36,035 nt of DNA from Nitrososphaerales archaeon (GTDB taxonomy: Archaea; Thermoproteota; Nitrososphaeria; Nitrososphaerales; JACPRH01). Made by a program: the position numbers and the translations under genes. The stretch spans positions 1 to 36,035 of the forward strand of contig JASLOE010000007.1 in the NCBI GenBank assembly GCA_030745655.1. Direction: 5' to 3'. Within the stretch, counting starts at the first letter, position 1, and the number at the start of each line of letters is the position of its first letter. Positions 16,090 to 25,190 of the stretch are shown piece after piece. Under the pieces are notes generated by a model, which worked only from the letters and a program-made list of their open reading frames with translations, did no database searches and had not been told where the DNA came from.

Positions 16090-16166
16090 AATCAAACGTT
16101 TGTTTTATCTGAAAAATATAGAATTTTAATCAATGTTCTACATGTATTTGTTGTGACTTGGATTAA

Positions 16167-17453
16167 TTATTTTAATTTAAGAATTAATAATGGTACCATC
16201 ATTTCGTCTTTCATTAATCCTCCATGTCCACCCTTCAAGACTTGATCTGGTTTATGTGGTCTATGCGGGTAATATAGAGAGCTGCCTTCCTTAGGGAGAG
16301 CTAGTAATCCACCAATTCTGTCAAGGGTTTGATCAGATATCTTACCTCTTCCAAATAATCCTTGTTTTAATGCCTCTTTAGACTCTAATAGATAAAAATA
16401 ATCCCCAAAGTGTTTAGATAAATAATCTTTTACCGGTTCAAGCCTTCCTAATTTTGGGTAGAGATATGATGCTCTTGAGGAACCTGTTGGTTGTATCTGA
16501 AGGTCTTGGAATAATTGCTTGTGGTCTAAAATATTGACAGCTTTTTTCTTATCAAATGTGTGGTGACCATGATCACTTGCAATTAATAGAATGGTTTTTT
16601 TTGTAGAGCCCTTATTCACTCTGTCCAGAAATTCAGTTTTTAAGGAAAAAAATAGATTCCTGATAGCGGCCTCAACTTCTTCAGATTTCGGTCCATAAAC
16701 ATGAGATGTTGTATCAAGTGTATCCCAGTAAGCTAAAATGTAACTTTCTTCAGATGGATTAGATTCAATAAGTCGTTTTAGCTTAATGAAGAGATCTGAA
16801 GTATCTACATAAAGTTCTAGATTTGCTCCTTTATGGAACATTTGAGTTAATGCTGAGTTTCGGAAAGTCCATCTAGTAACTACGTGTGACTGATATCCTT
16901 CTTCTTTGAATATTTCATGCAAAGTCTTTGCACCGAGGAATTGCGAGGGATCTACACCTACATCTATTAAAGAATCTCTTCTTTGTTCTGTTGAAGGTGA
17001 GAAGTTAACCATATTGGCTACTATTCCTAGTTGTTTGAGATATATGGAATAGCCGGTGATTGCATGCTGTTGTGGAGTCAAACCTGTGCTAAGTGATGCC
17101 AGAGCTGTAGGTGTTGTTGATGCAAACGTTGAAGTTAGTGGAAATAAGATTGCTTTATCAACGGAGTGATGCAAAATTGAGTTATGTTCAGTTAAAGCGT
17201 TTAACATTTGTTGGTATCCCATAGAATCCACAATAAGGAGAATAACTCGATTTACACCATCCAGAATAGATTTTAGTTCTGAGTTTACGAATGGAGTTCC
17301 ATTCTTATGATCTATTCCAAATGTCCTAAGTATTGTTGCTGGAATATTAGAAATACAATATTCATCATAATCAGGTGTAACAAAATCATTTAACCAACTT
17401 TTCTGTAGAATTTTTTTATGAATCTTTTCAGCATTGGAAAAAAGATGCTTCAT
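16167..17453 (-). CDS. Alkaline-phosphatase-superfamily phosphodiesterase/pyrophosphatase
   Basis: This enzyme of the type I phosphodiesterase/nucleotide pyrophosphatase group hydrolyses phosphate esters with two bound metals. Metal-site landmarks in order are ILLIVDSMGYQQM (first Asp), FASTTPTALASLSTGL (Thr nucleophile region), YWDTLDTTSHVYGP (Asp and His), ASDHGHH (Asp-His) and GGHGG near the C-terminus. It has no signal peptide, so it is predicted to be cytoplasmic. Its ATG follows AGGAATACTAAG and is 14 bases after the gltX stop, so it is the last gene of the long minus-strand block. The substrate is unknown; a link to isoprenoid or nucleotide metabolism is guesswork from position. Confidence 0.85.
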   Translation of the reverse strand: MKHLFSNAEKIHKKILQKSWLNDFVTPDYDEYCISNIPATILRTFGIDHKNGTPFVNSELKSILDGVNRVILLIVDSMGYQQMLNALTEHNSILHHSVDKAILFPLTSTFASTTPTALASLSTGLTPQQHAITGYSIYLKQLGIVANMVNFSPSTEQRRDSLIDVGVDPSQFLGAKTLHEIFKEEGYQSHVVTRWTFRNSALTQMFHKGANLELYVDTSDLFIKLKRLIESNPSEESYILAYWDTLDTTSHVYGPKSEEVEAAIRNLFFSLKTEFLDRVNKGSTKKTILLIASDHGHHTFDKKKAVNILDHKQLFQDLQIQPTGSSRASYLYPKLGRLEPVKDYLSKHFGDYFYLLESKEALKQGLFGRGKISDQTLDRIGGLLALPKEGSSLYYPHRPHKPDQVLKGGHGGLMKDEMMVPLLILKLK

Positions 17454-17467
17454 CTTAGTATTCCTAT

Positions 17468-19180
17468 TTATTTATGTGTGAGAATAGCTATGTTGTGGGA
17501 ATCTACTCTGCAAAAACCAAATCTTACAAACTGTATCTTATCATCAATTTGAAGTTTTTTACATTCCTGTTCTGCAAATCCCCGTATAATCTTTAAACTA
17601 TCTTTGTTGAATTCTCCTTCTGTGATAAGATCCTCCAGGACCAAAACTGAGAACTCAATATTGGTATCTGAAACCCATTGAACTTTTGGTATTTCATTTT
17701 TCAGTTCCTCACCTACATATCTTCCTACCAATTTTGAATAACTAGTTGATTCAACTTTTACATTATAGAGTCCAAGCAATCTGAACATATCTTTCTCTTT
17801 GAACTGTTCAGCATCTTCCCTCGGAATATGGAATACTCCTTTTGTTTCAATACTTCTCTCTCCAAAATCTTTTTCTGGATGATTCTTTAGTTTAACTGTT
17901 ACATTTGGTGCACTTATTACTTCAAGCTTAACTGGATCTGGGACAAAAAAGAATCGTTTTACAATAGGGTCCAATTTTTTTCTATTGACACTTTCAATTA
18001 AGCTCCAGTCAGGTTGAGACTCAGATTTTCCTACCCCAAGACCCAATACAAATTCATGTATAGACTCAGGTAGAAACCCCCGTCTCTTCAACGCGGATAG
18101 AGTGGGTAAACGTGGGTCATCCCAACCTTTGACTAGTCCTTCTGTAACAAAATGGTTCAGTTTTCTTTTAGATATTATCGTACCCTTAATTTCAAGACGA
18201 GAAAACTCAATTAACTCTGGAGACCGTAAATCCAATAAGTTCAATATGAGAAAGTAGACTTCATCTCTGAGCTCATACTCTTTAGTTCGTAGTGCATGTG
18301 TTACACCATCTAAGCTATCCTCTATAGGAGCTGCAAAATCATAGGTTGGCCAAACTCGATATTTGTCTCCCTTTAATGGGTGATTTGAATCAATTATTCG
18401 AAATAGTGTCGGGTCCCTTAGAGCTGTGTTTAGGCTAGCTATATCTCCCTTTAATCTAAGTATGGCTTCATTTGCTTTATAATTGTCAAACATTTTACGC
18501 CATCTTCCAAGATTATCTTCTACAGATAGGAATCTGCAAGTACATCCTTTTCCTACAGCTCTGTTTTCCTTTATTGAACTAGCTTGGCAAGTGCAAACAT
18601 AAGCTCTATGCAATTGAATGATTTTTTTAGCATATCTGTAAAAAAGTTCCATATCATCAGATGAGTTTTTTTCACTATCTGATTTTATTCCGAGCCAATT
18701 CAAATCCACCCTTATTGCATCATAATATTCCAGCCGTTCTTTTACGGGATTTGTATCATCGAAGCGAAGTATCATCTTTCCATTGTACATTTGGGCATAT
18801 GTTTTATCGATCACAGCAGCTTTGGCGTGCCCTATGTGGAGGTACCCATTAGGTTCTGGTGGGAAACGTGTTACTATCATTTCTTTACGTACGTTAGGAA
18901 GAGGTGGAAGTTTTCTTTCCTCAACTATTTTTTCTTGTTTTTTTAGGAGTTCAGGAAACTCTTCTTCAATATGTTTTTGTTGTTCCGTAAGCGTCATATT
19001 GTTAATATCCTGAATTATTATCTTTACTCTTGGGATCATTTCCTTGATTTGGGGTCGGAGTTCAGGTAGATCACCCATCATTTTACTGATTACGACGCTA
19101 AGGTCAGCTTTCCCTTCGTGTAGATATGCATTTGCAAAGGTATGTTTCCGGATTAGGTTTTCAGTTGAGGCTTCAATCAT
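17468..19180 (-). CDS. gltX: Glutamyl-tRNA synthetase, archaeal GlnRS-like type
   Basis: It charges tRNA with glutamate. In archaea it usually also makes Glu-tRNA(Gln) for the GatDE/GatCAB route. An archaeal helical N-terminal extension (1-95) precedes the class I core with PPEPNGYLHIGHAKA (HIGH at 115-118), a Cys-containing insertion (CTCQASS...GCTC, about 200-220, probably Zn-binding) and the KMSKS-equivalent IISKRKL (about 350). The C-terminal beta-barrel anticodon domain resembles GlnRS. It has 570 residues, the normal size. ATG 19180 is used. It lies 43 bases downstream of the prenyl synthase on the same strand. Confidence 0.96.
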   Translation of the reverse strand: MIEASTENLIRKHTFANAYLHEGKADLSVVISKMMGDLPELRPQIKEMIPRVKIIIQDINNMTLTEQQKHIEEEFPELLKKQEKIVEERKLPPLPNVRKEMIVTRFPPEPNGYLHIGHAKAAVIDKTYAQMYNGKMILRFDDTNPVKERLEYYDAIRVDLNWLGIKSDSEKNSSDDMELFYRYAKKIIQLHRAYVCTCQASSIKENRAVGKGCTCRFLSVEDNLGRWRKMFDNYKANEAILRLKGDIASLNTALRDPTLFRIIDSNHPLKGDKYRVWPTYDFAAPIEDSLDGVTHALRTKEYELRDEVYFLILNLLDLRSPELIEFSRLEIKGTIISKRKLNHFVTEGLVKGWDDPRLPTLSALKRRGFLPESIHEFVLGLGVGKSESQPDWSLIESVNRKKLDPIVKRFFFVPDPVKLEVISAPNVTVKLKNHPEKDFGERSIETKGVFHIPREDAEQFKEKDMFRLLGLYNVKVESTSYSKLVGRYVGEELKNEIPKVQWVSDTNIEFSVLVLEDLITEGEFNKDSLKIIRGFAEQECKKLQIDDKIQFVRFGFCRVDSHNIAILTHK

Positions 19181-19223
19181 TTGAGTCTAATCCTGTCATT
19201 TTTGTATTAAAGTATTGAAAGAG

Positions 19224-20258
19224 TTACCATTCCCGTTGAACCATGAAATCTATTAATTCCTCAAGGGTTTTAGATTGAATAGATGGCTTAGTTAGAAATA
19301 TTTTATTAAACTGTTTCTTTGCTTCAAGCGCATATTTTTCAGCTTTAGTTTTTGCATAATCAATCGTACCGTATTTATCCATAAATTTTAGAATTTCATT
19401 AACTTCCGATGGTGTTCTTTTGTTCCTACTTTTATTCATGATTTTTAATATTTTTTCCTTATCTTTTGGATCAGATTTATTTAATAGATGTATCAACATA
19501 AGTGTGCGTTTACCCTCCATAATGTCTCCACATTGCTCTTTTCCATATTTCTTCTCATCACCTCTGAGGTTTAGTATATCATCCTGTATCTGGAAGGCTG
19601 TTCCAAGTATTGACCCAAATGGTATTAGAGCATCGAGGTTACTCTTCTCCACATCTGCTATTATTGCACCCAGTCTAATTGGTGAAATACAAGTATACCA
19701 CGAAGTTTTTTTATTAACCATTCGGTAGTAATCTTCTTCTGTTTGTGTCCATCTTTTATCTTTGACCCATGAAAGTTCTATGTGTTGACCTTCAGTTGTT
19801 TCATTAATCATTCGTAAGAATTCATTCACCAATTCAAAAGTTTTAGATTGACCCAATATCTTCTGGTTGTTCATTAGCACATCCCACATCTTTGCATGTA
19901 ATGCATCGCCTATGTTTATGGCCATAGGCATCCCATACTTTTGGTGTAAAACAGGTTCTCCGCGTCTCATTTCAGAAGAATCTTCAATGTCATCATGAAT
20001 CAGTATCCAATTTTGAAAAACTTCGAGAGCAGCAGCTGTTCGGATAGCTTTTTCTCTTTCTCCTCCAAAAGTTTCGCACGTGAGGATGCACAGCGAAGAC
20101 CTGAGACCTTTTCCAGGTCTAGATGGATAATCTCTCATCATATCATAGAAATTCTGTATCTCGTTAACTTTATCCCTTTTAGGTAGAAAATCAAGGATGA
20201 ATTTATTAACAGAATCATTATTCAATTTTAATTGTTCAATCAAAGTTAATGGACACAA
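19224..20258 (-). CDS. Geranylgeranyl diphosphate synthase-type prenyltransferase
   Basis: It condenses isopentenyl units to a prenyl diphosphate for archaeal ether lipids. The first Asp-rich motif is HDDIEDSSEMRRG (D89/D90/D93) and the second is FQIQDDILNLRGDE. PGKGLR (48-53) binds the diphosphate. A bulky Trp (W84) sits five residues before the first motif, the position where aromatic residues limit chain length in archaeal GGPP synthases, so C20 is the likely product. At 344 residues it is full length. The start is a TTG at 20258. It follows the type 2 IPP isomerase gene by 43 bases. Confidence 0.93.
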   Translation of the reverse strand: MCPLTLIEQLKLNNDSVNKFILDFLPKRDKVNEIQNFYDMMRDYPSRPGKGLRSSLCILTCETFGGEREKAIRTAAALEVFQNWILIHDDIEDSSEMRRGEPVLHQKYGMPMAINIGDALHAKMWDVLMNNQKILGQSKTFELVNEFLRMINETTEGQHIELSWVKDKRWTQTEEDYYRMVNKKTSWYTCISPIRLGAIIADVEKSNLDALIPFGSILGTAFQIQDDILNLRGDEKKYGKEQCGDIMEGKRTLMLIHLLNKSDPKDKEKILKIMNKSRNKRTPSEVNEILKFMDKYGTIDYAKTKAEKYALEAKKQFNKIFLTKPSIQSKTLEELIDFMVQREW

Positions 20259-20301
20259 TAGAATTCACTTGAAATTTCTTTTATTCATCATTATCTTATA
20301 G

Positions 20302-21381
20302 TTAATGAGCCATCTGCCATTCTAAGAGTTTTCCAGTAATTATATGCCTTGAATTTGTTAAATCACTTACGGTTCTTGAACCAGTTACAAACATTGATGT
20401 TTTGAACTCATAGATCATTTTATCTATTGCCGTTATTACCTCTTTACTTGATTTAACAGCTGGCGAAAGAAGGGGTTGAGCAGTACCTACTAAGCTTGCA
20501 CCTAACGATATACATTTCGCTATATCTAGCCCAGTTCTTATTCCTCCAGAAGCAATTATTGGAATATTAATCGAGCTCTTTGCTTCGATGAGGGAAACAG
20601 CTGTTGGTATCCCCCAATTCCAGAAGAGCTTACCGAGTTCAGCTTTATTATGCATCTTTCTTTTCTCAGCTCTAAAATGTTCGACTGCTGCCCAGCTAGT
20701 GCCTCCAAGCCCTGCGACATTTACGGCAGAGACTCCTGCAATTTCAAGCTTGATTGCAACTTCCTTTGAAATCCCACAACCGGTTTCTTTCACAATAACT
20801 GGAACATTAATCTCAGATGATATCCATGATATTTTATCCAATACTCCTTTGTATTTTGGTTCCCCTTCAGGTTGTATCATTTCTTGGAGTGGGTTGAGAT
20901 GGATTGCAATCGCATCTGCATTTATCATTTCTATAATCTTCTTAATTTTCTTGAGACTTAAACCATCAATAAGTTGAGCACCTCCAATATTTGCTATGAG
21001 AAATGCTGAAGGTGCTTTCTTCCTTGCAATAGCATATGTTTCCGCTGTATTTATCGAATTTAGGCCAGCTCTTTGAGACCCTAAACCCATACCAATACCA
21101 AGCTCTTCAGCTGCAGATGCTAAATTGGCATTTATCTTGGCCGCTTCTTTAGTTCCTCCAGTCATTGCATCAATTATGAATGGAGCTGAAAATTTGTGAT
21201 TTAAAAAATTGGTTGATATGTCTAATTCGTCAAAGTTCATTTCAGGAAGGGCATTATGAATGAGAATAATATCTTCCAGAAGAGTAGTTGAATTCTTAGC
21301 TTGAACATTTTCTTTCAGTGTCACCTCAATCCCTTCACGTTTTCTTTCCTCAAGGTGGTTTTTTAATTTCTTTATCACCAT
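20302..21381 (-). CDS. fni: Type 2 isopentenyl-diphosphate isomerase (FMN-dependent)
   Basis: It interconverts IPP and DMAPP with reduced FMN. Family landmarks are the N-terminal R-K-x-E region (HLEERKREGIEV), APFIIDAMTGGT near 70, GMGLGSQRAGL, NAGIHLNPLQE-like IHLNPLQEMIQPEGEP, VIVKETGCGIS, GLGGTSWAAVE and ASGGIRTGLDIAKCISLGA (phosphate-binding). I chose ATG 21381, because GTG 21384 is the ORF-track start and GGTG at 21389-21392 sits well for the ATG. It has 359 residues, the normal length. It sits between ipk and the prenyl synthase in the isoprenoid run. Confidence 0.95.
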   Translation of the reverse strand: MVIKKLKNHLEERKREGIEVTLKENVQAKNSTTLLEDIILIHNALPEMNFDELDISTNFLNHKFSAPFIIDAMTGGTKEAAKINANLASAAEELGIGMGLGSQRAGLNSINTAETYAIARKKAPSAFLIANIGGAQLIDGLSLKKIKKIIEMINADAIAIHLNPLQEMIQPEGEPKYKGVLDKISWISSEINVPVIVKETGCGISKEVAIKLEIAGVSAVNVAGLGGTSWAAVEHFRAEKRKMHNKAELGKLFWNWGIPTAVSLIEAKSSINIPIIASGGIRTGLDIAKCISLGASLVGTAQPLLSPAVKSSKEVITAIDKMIYEFKTSMFVTGSRTVSDLTNSRHIITGKLLEWQMAH

Positions 21382-21442
21382 CACAAGACACCAATAGGCG
21401 GTTTAAGGCAGTCGACTATTTTTAACACTTTCATTTGCTGTT

Positions 21443-22231
21443 TCAATTGGGACGAATTATTGTTCCAGCTCCTTTTTTGCCTTTGAGAGCTAATTCGAGT
21501 AAACCAGGTTTGGTGGCGTTCAGAATCTCGCTTTCAATTCCCTTTTCCTCTGCTAAAGTAAGAAGTAATTCAACTTTGGTTTTCATGCCACCGGTCACAT
21601 CAATTGTTTCCGCACCTTTGATAGATGATGTTGTCCATTTCCTATCCGATGGTGTAATAACATCAACTTTCTTTTCACTTGTTAACCTTTTATCAATAAC
21701 TCCATCTACATCGGACCCAATTATTATTCTCTTTACATCCAGATTATTGGCTAGATAAAAAAATATTTCTTCAGTTGATACTATACTATATCCTTGTTTA
21801 ATATCGATTATAACATCTCCATATACAACAGGAATAAGATTGAGATTCAACATTTCTTGAATAATTTTTAAATCCCATTCAATAATTTTAGAGGACTTGG
21901 CTAAAATGGAAGCAGATGGTTGTATGGACATCACATTTTCATTAGTATCAATGAGTGCACTTACAATTAGACGATTCAATCTGGCAGCTGCATCTTGGAC
22001 TAATGCTACTCCCTTGAAATTGTTCGCATCTTTTAGACCTTTATGAACTTGATATTTATTTGCAGGTATATGGGGGTAGGAACCCCCACCATTTCCTACT
22101 ATTAGATTATATCTTGAATCTTTCATGGATGAATGTATCTCTTCTGCAAGTCTCTTGATTACATCTCTTCTTTCAGTGAAAGGTTTGGATTTGTCAGTTA
22201 TTACGCTCCCACCAAGCTTAACAAGTATCAA
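21443..22231 (-). CDS. ipk: Isopentenyl phosphate kinase
   Basis: An amino-acid-kinase-fold enzyme that phosphorylates isopentenyl phosphate to IPP in the archaeal variant of the mevalonate pathway. The N-terminus is MILVKLGGSVITDK (nucleotide and phosphate site). GNGGGSYPHIPANKY carries the catalytic His that separates IPK from other family members, and a C-terminal DVTGGMKTKVELLL segment matches the family. At 262 residues it is full length. Its ATG overlaps the stop of the mevalonate kinase gene by 4 bases, so the two are translationally coupled. Confidence 0.95.
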   Translation of the reverse strand: MILVKLGGSVITDKSKPFTERRDVIKRLAEEIHSSMKDSRYNLIVGNGGGSYPHIPANKYQVHKGLKDANNFKGVALVQDAAARLNRLIVSALIDTNENVMSIQPSASILAKSSKIIEWDLKIIQEMLNLNLIPVVYGDVIIDIKQGYSIVSTEEIFFYLANNLDVKRIIIGSDVDGVIDKRLTSEKKVDVITPSDRKWTTSSIKGAETIDVTGGMKTKVELLLTLAEEKGIESEILNATKPGLLELALKGKKGAGTIIRPN

Positions 22232-23202
22232 TCCATTTGATGTATCTTTGCTGATTCATTTCCCCTCCTAACACTTACTCCTGCCATAGGAATGCTCACC
22301 TTCCAAGCTTCTATCGTATTCTTTGAAATTTTCTTAAGAACATCATCTACTTCCCCGGCTCTAGGTAGAGCTATTATACAACCTCCACCTCCGCCTCCAG
22401 TCATTTTTGCACCAATGCATCCTGCTTTCAGTGTAGATTCAACTAATATATCCAGTCTTTTTGAGGATACTCCGAGAGAAGATAGAACGACATGATTAAA
22501 ATTCAGAATAGAGGCAAGTAGGTTAATATCTCCATTAATCAAAGCAGATGCAGCAATCTCAACTAACTTTGAAGATGAATCTATTAAAGCTTTGAATGTT
22601 GATGGATTAATATATTTGGTCTGAGAAAATTTTCTAATCATCTTTGATGTACTTTGACCGGACCCACTAAAACACACAATAAAATCTATAGGTGTTTTAA
22701 GTTTGAGTGGTCTTTGAGAAATACCTTTCTTGAAGAGAATAACTCCTCCCTGCGTTGAGATTGCAGGATCTATTCCTGATGGATTACCATGAATAATCTT
22801 CTCAGAAACCATTGCCAGATTTATGATCTCTTCTTTTTTTAAGGTATGACCTAGTGCTGATGAAGCTGCTGCCACTAACGCAATTGATCCTGCTGCTGAT
22901 GAGCCAAGTCCAGCTGAGAACGGAAGATCAGATTCCATTTCAATCTTTACTTTTCTGTTTTCTTCTAAATAATTTAAAGTAGCTTTAAGCACTTTCGCTA
23001 GTGGAGTAAGTTTGTAAGGAATTTTGTTAGGAAGCTCAGCAGTTAGGCCTAGTTTTTTTGAAGAGATACTGGATTGATCTGATAAAGAAGCATGAACTGT
23101 TGCACCCCTATCTATTGCAGCTGCAAGTGCAAAGGAACCATGAACAACAAAATGCTCACCAGCTATTATTATTTTTCCAGGGGCTTTTGCTGTAAAAATC
23201 AA
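22228..23202 (-). CDS. mvk: Mevalonate kinase (GHMP kinase)
   Basis: It phosphorylates mevalonate. GHMP landmarks are TAKAPGKIIIAGEHFVVHG at the N-terminus, the ATP loop SAGLGSSAAGSIAL, the substrate-site GNPSGIDPAIS (catalytic Asp) and the C-terminal GAKMTGGGGGGCIIAL. It has 324 residues, as expected. The start is a TTG at 23202. It lies 11 bases after the memo gene and overlaps ipk, so it is in the middle of the run memo-mvk-ipk-fni-prenyl synthase. The phosphomevalonate dehydratase or decarboxylase steps that must link it to IPK are not in this window. Confidence 0.95.
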   Translation of the reverse strand: MIFTAKAPGKIIIAGEHFVVHGSFALAAAIDRGATVHASLSDQSSISSKKLGLTAELPNKIPYKLTPLAKVLKATLNYLEENRKVKIEMESDLPFSAGLGSSAAGSIALVAAASSALGHTLKKEEIINLAMVSEKIIHGNPSGIDPAISTQGGVILFKKGISQRPLKLKTPIDFIVCFSGSGQSTSKMIRKFSQTKYINPSTFKALIDSSSKLVEIAASALINGDINLLASILNFNHVVLSSLGVSSKRLDILVESTLKAGCIGAKMTGGGGGGCIIALPRAGEVDDVLKKISKNTIEAWKVSIPMAGVSVRRGNESAKIHQMD

Positions 23203-23213
23203 AGCACATCATT

Positions 23214-24053
23214 CTACACAAATATTATAGATGAATAACCCACAACTGAGGATTTATCTCCTGCAACATCGCCACTAGTGGCATATTTTAGAAGACGTCC
23301 CTTCTTAGCGCCAAGGTTTTTAACTGCAGTCATAACTGTAGCTATTGCACCATACCCACATGCTGAAACATTAAGACTTTCAAGCACCTCGTAATAATCT
23401 GAAATATTTAGGGATAGTATTGCATCTATTAGTTTAGAATCTTTCTTAACGGCGTTGTTGTGTGGTTCATAATGTGTAAAATCTGATGATGCTAGAATTT
23501 GGGTCTTCCGACTCTTAGCAACATCCACAATGGAATTACCTAATTCGACTGAAGTTATTTTATCTTGAATTGCCATAATTATTGGTAGAATTTTAAAACC
23601 ATCTCCGAAAATATATTGGAGAAATGGTAGTTGCACCTCAATACAGTGGTCCTGTATATGTGCTGAATTATCTTGGTTCACTATCATTGAAAACTTAACC
23701 AATTCCTTTGCTGCATCACTATCTACCTCTAATTTACCAAATGGAGTCTCCCAACTACTTTGATGAGCAACTGCTACCGAGCTACCTATTCCCCAATGAT
23801 TCGGACCAAAAATGATTACTGTTTCAGGAATATCTGAGGATGCTAAAGCATAGTAAGCATTAGCAGCTACAGGGCCAGAATAGGTGTATCCTGCGTGTGG
23901 GACAATAGCACCAAAAATTTTCTCTTTTTCTGAATTGGATGGGAATTGTCCAGGACCTATCGGATGTAAAAAACATTCTTCAATATTACTTCTGAGCTCT
24001 TTGATGGAGCCAGGGTAAAATTGACCCATTACTGCAGGACGTCTAACATCCAT
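23214..24053 (-). CDS. MEMO1-family protein (AmmeMemoRadiSam system protein B)
   Basis: A 279-residue homologue of MEMO1, a dioxygenase-like fold with a His-rich metal site. Visible landmarks are the N-terminal RRPAVMGQFYPG, the metal-site stretches IVPHAGYTYSGPVAANAYYAL and IFGPNHWG, QDHCIEVQLPFLQYIF and ILASSDFTHYEPH, and a C-terminal SACGYGAIATVM. The precise activity in archaea is not settled. I chose ATG 24053, with GGTGA at 24059-24063; the track start at 24062 is a GTG that overlaps that site. It is often beside the mevalonate kinase and rps2 genes in archaea, as here. Confidence 0.93.
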   Translation of the reverse strand: MDVRRPAVMGQFYPGSIKELRSNIEECFLHPIGPGQFPSNSEKEKIFGAIVPHAGYTYSGPVAANAYYALASSDIPETVIIFGPNHWGIGSSVAVAHQSSWETPFGKLEVDSDAAKELVKFSMIVNQDNSAHIQDHCIEVQLPFLQYIFGDGFKILPIIMAIQDKITSVELGNSIVDVAKSRKTQILASSDFTHYEPHNNAVKKDSKLIDAILSLNISDYYEVLESLNVSACGYGAIATVMTAVKNLGAKKGRLLKYATSGDVAGDKSSVVGYSSIIFV

Positions 24054-24109
24054 ACGTATCACCTTGATACAATGGATGAAGGTATCTTTAAGGATAACTT
24101 TGATATTAT

Positions 24110-24778
24110 TTATTCGGTTTCTTCTAGAGGTTTAGTCTCAAAGTCTTCAATTGAATATTTCATTGATTGATTAGATTTTAGTAGTGCACTGTGAATTAGA
24201 ATAGATCTCGCTAGAAGCCAGAATGCGGCAGCTAAAGCTTTTCGTCCACGGTTATTGACAGGTATGACAAGATCAACATTAGATGTAACGTTGTCTGTAT
24301 CACAGAATGATAATACTGGGACTCCTACCTTAGATGCTTCAGTAACTGCTTGATAATCCATTGATGGATCAGTAACTAATACAACTTCAGGATCTATATG
24401 TTTAGGATAGATTGGATTTGAGAAAGTACCTGGCATGAATCGTCCTGTTAATGGAATTGCTCCAGTAATCATACAGAACTTATGAACCGGTGTCTTAGCA
24501 TATTCTCTTGCAGAATAAACTACTACATTTGACATATCAAATCTTGCCAAAAACTTTCCAGACACCTCAATTCTTGACAGAGTCTTACCTACATCTATAA
24601 CATGAAGACCATCAGATCTTGTCTTTTGAATGAATTGTGCCATCGATTTTGTTTTAACCTGAGTTCCAACCCGTATTCCAGTAGATAAAAGCGCTTTTTC
24701 GGTAACTTCAAAAGTTTGTTTATGTTGAATCGGTTGGTCTTCTATATCTATCGTTTTTCCTTCCATTTCTTCAGACAA
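24110..24778 (-). CDS. rps2: Small ribosomal subunit protein uS2
   Basis: Archaeal uS2 of the 30S subunit body. Core matches include GTQVKTKSMAQFIQKTR, VIDVGKTLSRIE, FMPGTFSNPIYPKHIDPEVVLVTDP and the C-terminal PVNNRGRKALAAAFWLLAR. The TTG at 24778 is the longest start and ATG 24766 (MEGKTIDIED) is an alternative. The 222 residues suit an archaeal form with a short N-terminal extension. It lies 93 bases downstream of rpo10 and 56 upstream of memo. The enolase gene that often separates rpo10 and rps2 in archaea is absent. Confidence 0.96.
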   Translation of the reverse strand: MSEEMEGKTIDIEDQPIQHKQTFEVTEKALLSTGIRVGTQVKTKSMAQFIQKTRSDGLHVIDVGKTLSRIEVSGKFLARFDMSNVVVYSAREYAKTPVHKFCMITGAIPLTGRFMPGTFSNPIYPKHIDPEVVLVTDPSMDYQAVTEASKVGVPVLSFCDTDNVTSNVDLVIPVNNRGRKALAAAFWLLARSILIHSALLKSNQSMKYSIEDFETKPLEETE

Positions 24779-24871
24779 TTCTAAGCATCAACCTTCCATT
24801 TCCCAATTTATTTATGCCTCTCTCCTGAAAAATTATTATTTTTAACCATTGAATCATCATCTTTTAGTTAT

Positions 24872-25108
24872 TTATAATGTGTCAGATTCAAACTCTGCTC
24901 GTCGTTGATTAAGATATTCATAGAAAGGCAAAACATGATCTATAATATTAACATTCGAAAGTAACATTCTTCTACAACAATACCGATTAATTTTCATGCT
25001 GTTCATCACTTCGTTTGGGTCTCCACCTGCTTTGACTAATTTATCGAATTCACTGTACTTTTCTGCTACTAAAGAGCCACAGGTAAAACATCTAATAGGT
25101 TTCATCAT
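24872..25108 (-). CDS. rpoN: RNA polymerase subunit Rpo10 (RpoN, Rpb10 homologue)
   Basis: This small zinc-bundle subunit links the largest polymerase subunits to the Rpo3/Rpo11 platform. The CFTCG motif at 7-11 and the paired CCRRM at 44-48 (MKINRYCCRRMLLS) are the complete zinc ligand set. It has 78 residues; typical forms are 60-75. The start ATG at 25108 is followed by a second ATG at 25105. It is unusually preceded by a DsrE-family gene instead of a ribosomal protein gene. Confidence 0.95.
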   Translation of the reverse strand: MMKPIRCFTCGSLVAEKYSEFDKLVKAGGDPNEVMNSMKINRYCCRRMLLSNVNIIDHVLPFYEYLNQRRAEFESDTL

Positions 25109-25190
25109 GCTTAATTTCTGACCTACTCTTAAGCTCCGATTAAACCGACAATTAAAAGTTTACTGAAACATAGTGAATCTTGTTTAAGTA

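Noticed and set aside
18661-19013. Plus-strand ORFs of 63 and 76 aa
   Set aside because: They are antisense to the gltX coding sequence.
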